Source: Desulfobulbaceae bacterium (lineage in GTDB: Bacteria > Desulfobacterota > Desulfobulbia > Desulfobulbales > Desulfocapsaceae). From it: DNA of 8,463 nt. The notes below the pieces were generated by a model that did not search any database, was not told the DNA's origin, and saw only the letters and a program-made list of their open reading frames with translations. Location of the stretch: assembly GCA_024643445.1 (NCBI GenBank), contig JAHEMX010000132.1, positions 1 through 8,463 on the forward strand. Direction: 5' to 3'. Positions 6,572-8,463 of this stretch are shown piece by piece. The translations under genes and the position numbers were made by a program. How positions within the stretch are numbered: position 1 is the stretch's first letter; each line of letters starts with the position of its first letter.

Positions 6572-7219
6572 ATGCGTGCTCTTTCTTTTGTTACGTCTTC
6601 CATCGGCAAAAAGTTGATCATGGCCACCTCCGGCCTGATGCTCATCATGTTTCTTGCAATTCATGCCTTCGGCAACGCTGCAATATACATGGGCAGTAAA
6701 TATTTTCAAATATATGCTGACGTGCTGCACAGTTTTCCGGTGCTGGTGCTCGTCTTTGGCATCGGCCTGCTTGCCGTTCTCATCACTCATGTCGGTGTCG
6801 GGATTCTTCTCTTTCTTGAAAAGCGCAAGACATCATCCCGTTATAATGTCGAGGCCCGGGTTGTCGAAAACACCTTCGCTTCGCGAACGATGCCCTATAC
6901 CGGCGCTTTTATCTTCCTGTTTCTGATCATTCACGTTTTCGGTTTCGGGATCGCCAAGCCGTCTGAAATTCCGATCAGTGTGCTTGTACAGCAGTATCTG
7001 AGCGGATTTTTCTATAGTCTTTTTTATATTATTTCTTTTGTTGCTCTGGCAATACATCTTAATCACGGTTTCTTCAGCATGCTCCAGACTTACGGCGTCA
7101 ACCACCCCAAATACAATTGTCTCATCGCTCAATTGACGATCATTGTACCGATCCTGTTTCTGGTTTTGTTTGGCGGCATTCCAATCTATTTCATGACGGG
7201 GGCAGGAGCCGCCTATTGA
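6572..7219 (+). CDS. sdhC: Succinate dehydrogenase/fumarate reductase dihaem cytochrome b558 subunit
   Basis: This 215-residue, five-helix membrane anchor of a b558-type succinate:quinone oxidoreductase carries electrons between the Fe-S subunit and the quinone pool through two haems b. Hydrophobic segments lie at about residues 15-40, 55-82, 110-128, 142-165 and 186-208. Candidate haem-ligand histidines are H31 (AIHAFGN), H73 (ITHVGVG), H121 (IIHVFGF) and H162 (AIHLNHG), spaced much as the four ligands of the Wolinella enzyme. The segment HLNHGFFSMLQTYGVNHPKYN is characteristic of the family. I chose the ATG at 6572, not 6434, because GAGAGGA lies about seven bases upstream and the shorter protein begins with the family's usual SIGKK(L/I)-type start. 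It is followed 74 bases later by sdhA, and the two are presumably one operon. Confidence 0.92.
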   Translation: MRALSFVTSSIGKKLIMATSGLMLIMFLAIHAFGNAAIYMGSKYFQIYADVLHSFPVLVLVFGIGLLAVLITHVGVGILLFLEKRKTSSRYNVEARVVENTFASRTMPYTGAFIFLFLIIHVFGFGIAKPSEIPISVLVQQYLSGFFYSLFYIISFVALAIHLNHGFFSMLQTYGVNHPKYNCLIAQLTIIVPILFLVLFGGIPIYFMTGAGAAY

Positions 7220-7293
7220 TAATGATGGGCGATGGTCGTTTCTCTATGGTTTTAGTTGTAGCTTCAGAATTTAATTTAGAAGAAGGTTGAAAC

Positions 7294-8463
7294 ATGGAAC
7301 TAAATTCACGCATTCCATCAGGGTCGCTGGCAGAGAAATGGGATAATCACCGCTTTGCCTCAAAGCTGGTCAATCCGGCCAACAGGAGAAAGTTCAAGAT
7401 CATTGTTGTCGGTACCGGCCTGGCCGGAGCCTCTGCAGCAGCCACACTGGCTGAGCTCGGTTACAAGGTTGAAGCCTTCTGCCTGCATGACAGCCCGCGC
7501 CGTGCCCACTCAATTGCAGCCCAGGGCGGGATCAATGCCTCGAAAAACTACCAGGAAGATGGTGACTCTACCTTTCGTCTTTTCTACGACACCATCAAGG
7601 GCGGTGATTTTCGAGCCCGGGAGGCGAATGTCTATCGGCTCGCCCAGGTCTCAGGTCCTATCATCGATCAGTGTGTTGCCCAGGGGGTACCGTTTGCACG
7701 TGAATACGGCGGCTCGCTCGCCAACCGTTCTTTTGGCGGTGCTCAGGTGTCCAGGACCTTTTACGCCAGAGGACAGACTGGACAGCAATTACTCCTGGGT
7801 GCCTACAGTGCTCTTTCCCGGCAGATCGGCAAAGGCAGCATCACCATGCATACTCGCCGTGAAATGATGGATGTTGTTGTTGCCGATGGACGTGCCAGAG
7901 GCATCGTGGTCAGGAACATGATGACCGGCAGTATTGAGTCCTACTCGGCAGATGCGGTGTTATTGTGCACCGGAGGTTACGGAAATGCCTATTTCCTGTC
8001 AACCAACGCCATGTCCTCCAACGTGACGGCTGCCTGGCGAGCCTGCAAAAGAGGCGCCGGCTTCGCCAACCCGAGCTTTGTCCAGATTCATCCAACCTGC
8101 ATCCCGGTTCATGGCGACACGCAGTCCAAGCTGACGTTGATGAGCGAGAGTCTGCGAAACGATGGTCGGGTCTGGGTACCTAAAAAACAAGGTGATACCA
8201 GGCATCCCTCGCAAATCCCGGAGAACGAAAGAGAATACTACCTGGAAAACAAATATCCGAGTTTCGGAAATCTCGTTCCAAGGGACGTAGCCTCCCGCAA
8301 TGCCAAGGAACAATGCGATGGTGGAAAAGGCGTAGGAAGTACCGCGATGGCTGTCTACCTTGATTTTGCCGATGCCATCCAGCGGGATGGTGAAGATGTC
8401 ATTTTCCGGAAATACGGCAATCTCTTCCAGATGTACGAGATGATCACCGATGTTAACCCGATG
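7294..8463 (+). CDS. sdhA: Succinate dehydrogenase/fumarate reductase flavoprotein subunit (partial, 3' end off the window)
   Basis: The first 390 residues of the FAD subunit that interconverts succinate and fumarate at the inner face of the membrane; the frame is still open at the right edge, and relatives are about 640 residues. A dinucleotide-binding motif, GTGLAG, lies at residues 40-45. AHSIAAQGGINA at 71-82 contains H72, the expected covalent FAD attachment site. FAREYGGSLANRSFGGAQVSR and GQTGQQLLLGAY are typical of the Wolinella/Bacteroidetes/delta-type subfamily. FVQIHPT holds H266, and PRDVASR (329-335) carries the active-site arginine region. About 33 residues precede the Rossmann fold, usual for this subfamily. 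AGAAGG lies eight bases before the ATG. Sequence cannot say whether it works as dehydrogenase or fumarate reductase; some relatives do both. Confidence 0.94.
   Translation, partial: MELNSRIPSGSLAEKWDNHRFASKLVNPANRRKFKIIVVGTGLAGASAAATLAELGYKVEAFCLHDSPRRAHSIAAQGGINASKNYQEDGDSTFRLFYDTIKGGDFRAREANVYRLAQVSGPIIDQCVAQGVPFAREYGGSLANRSFGGAQVSRTFYARGQTGQQLLLGAYSALSRQIGKGSITMHTRREMMDVVVADGRARGIVVRNMMTGSIESYSADAVLLCTGGYGNAYFLSTNAMSSNVTAAWRACKRGAGFANPSFVQIHPTCIPVHGDTQSKLTLMSESLRNDGRVWVPKKQGDTRHPSQIPENEREYYLENKYPSFGNLVPRDVASRNAKEQCDGGKGVGSTAMAVYLDFADAIQRDGEDVIFRKYGNLFQMYEMITDVNPM

Noticed and set aside
7355..7867. Plus-strand open frame of 170 residues inside sdhA
   Set aside because: It is out of frame with the flavoprotein, whose FAD-binding motifs run unbroken through the same bases.
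1..8463. CRISPR array, tRNA or rRNA genes, insertion sequence, toxin-antitoxin pair or defence cluster
   Set aside because: No repeat-spacer pattern, no cloverleaf or rRNA-like stretch, no transposase motifs or terminal repeats, and no unassigned small gene pairs were seen. Nearly all bases are explained by conserved metabolic genes.

Overview
This window looks like ordinary chromosomal core-metabolism DNA from an anaerobic bacterium. The four-subunit 2-oxoacid:ferredoxin oxidoreductase, the b558-type dihaem succinate dehydrogenase/fumarate reductase, the stand-alone SagB-like flavoprotein and the moderate base composition best fit a sulfate- or sulfur-metabolising deltaproteobacterial lineage (Desulfobulbales-like). 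That placement is inferred from gene content and was not tested by a search.

Layout, left to right. Bases 36-776 (+) encode an FMN-dependent SagB-type nitroreductase-fold protein, which may overlap the end of a gene lying off the left edge. It converges on a minus-strand operon, korD-korA-korB-korC (3918 down to 838), for a 2-oxoglutarate:ferredoxin oxidoreductase. KorD is a two-cluster ferredoxin subunit, KorA and KorB bind the substrate, thiamine pyrophosphate (TPP) and an Fe-S cluster, and KorC is the gamma subunit. A hairpin lies between korB and korC, and a candidate promoter lies upstream of korD. Next on the minus strand come a DUF445 membrane protein (5749-4133) and an overlapping HAD phosphatase, gph (6398-5730). 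Across a 173-base divergent spacer rich in small palindromes, the plus strand carries sdhC (dihaem cytochrome b, 6572-7219) and the first 390 codons of sdhA (flavoprotein, 7294 to the window edge). The iron-sulfur subunit is presumably just beyond the edge.

How the parts fit. KGOR interconverts 2-oxoglutarate and succinyl-CoA using ferredoxin. SDH/FRD interconverts succinate and fumarate using quinone in the membrane. Together they cover two nearby steps of an oxidative or reductive TCA route; the direction cannot be read from the sequence. gph would remove 2-phosphoglycolate or act on another small phosphate ester. The DUF445 protein has no assigned role.

I looked for an undescribed system (defence genes, CRISPR, mobile elements, toxin-antitoxin pairs, RNA genes, biosynthetic clusters) and found none. 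What deserves a second look is small-scale: dual use of the korD tail as the korA ribosome-binding site, an intercistronic hairpin, a near-perfect tandem repeat abutting the DUF445 stop codon, a palindrome in the sdh upstream region, a basic N-terminal tail on KorD, and the apparent absence of the E-pathway glutamate in SdhC.
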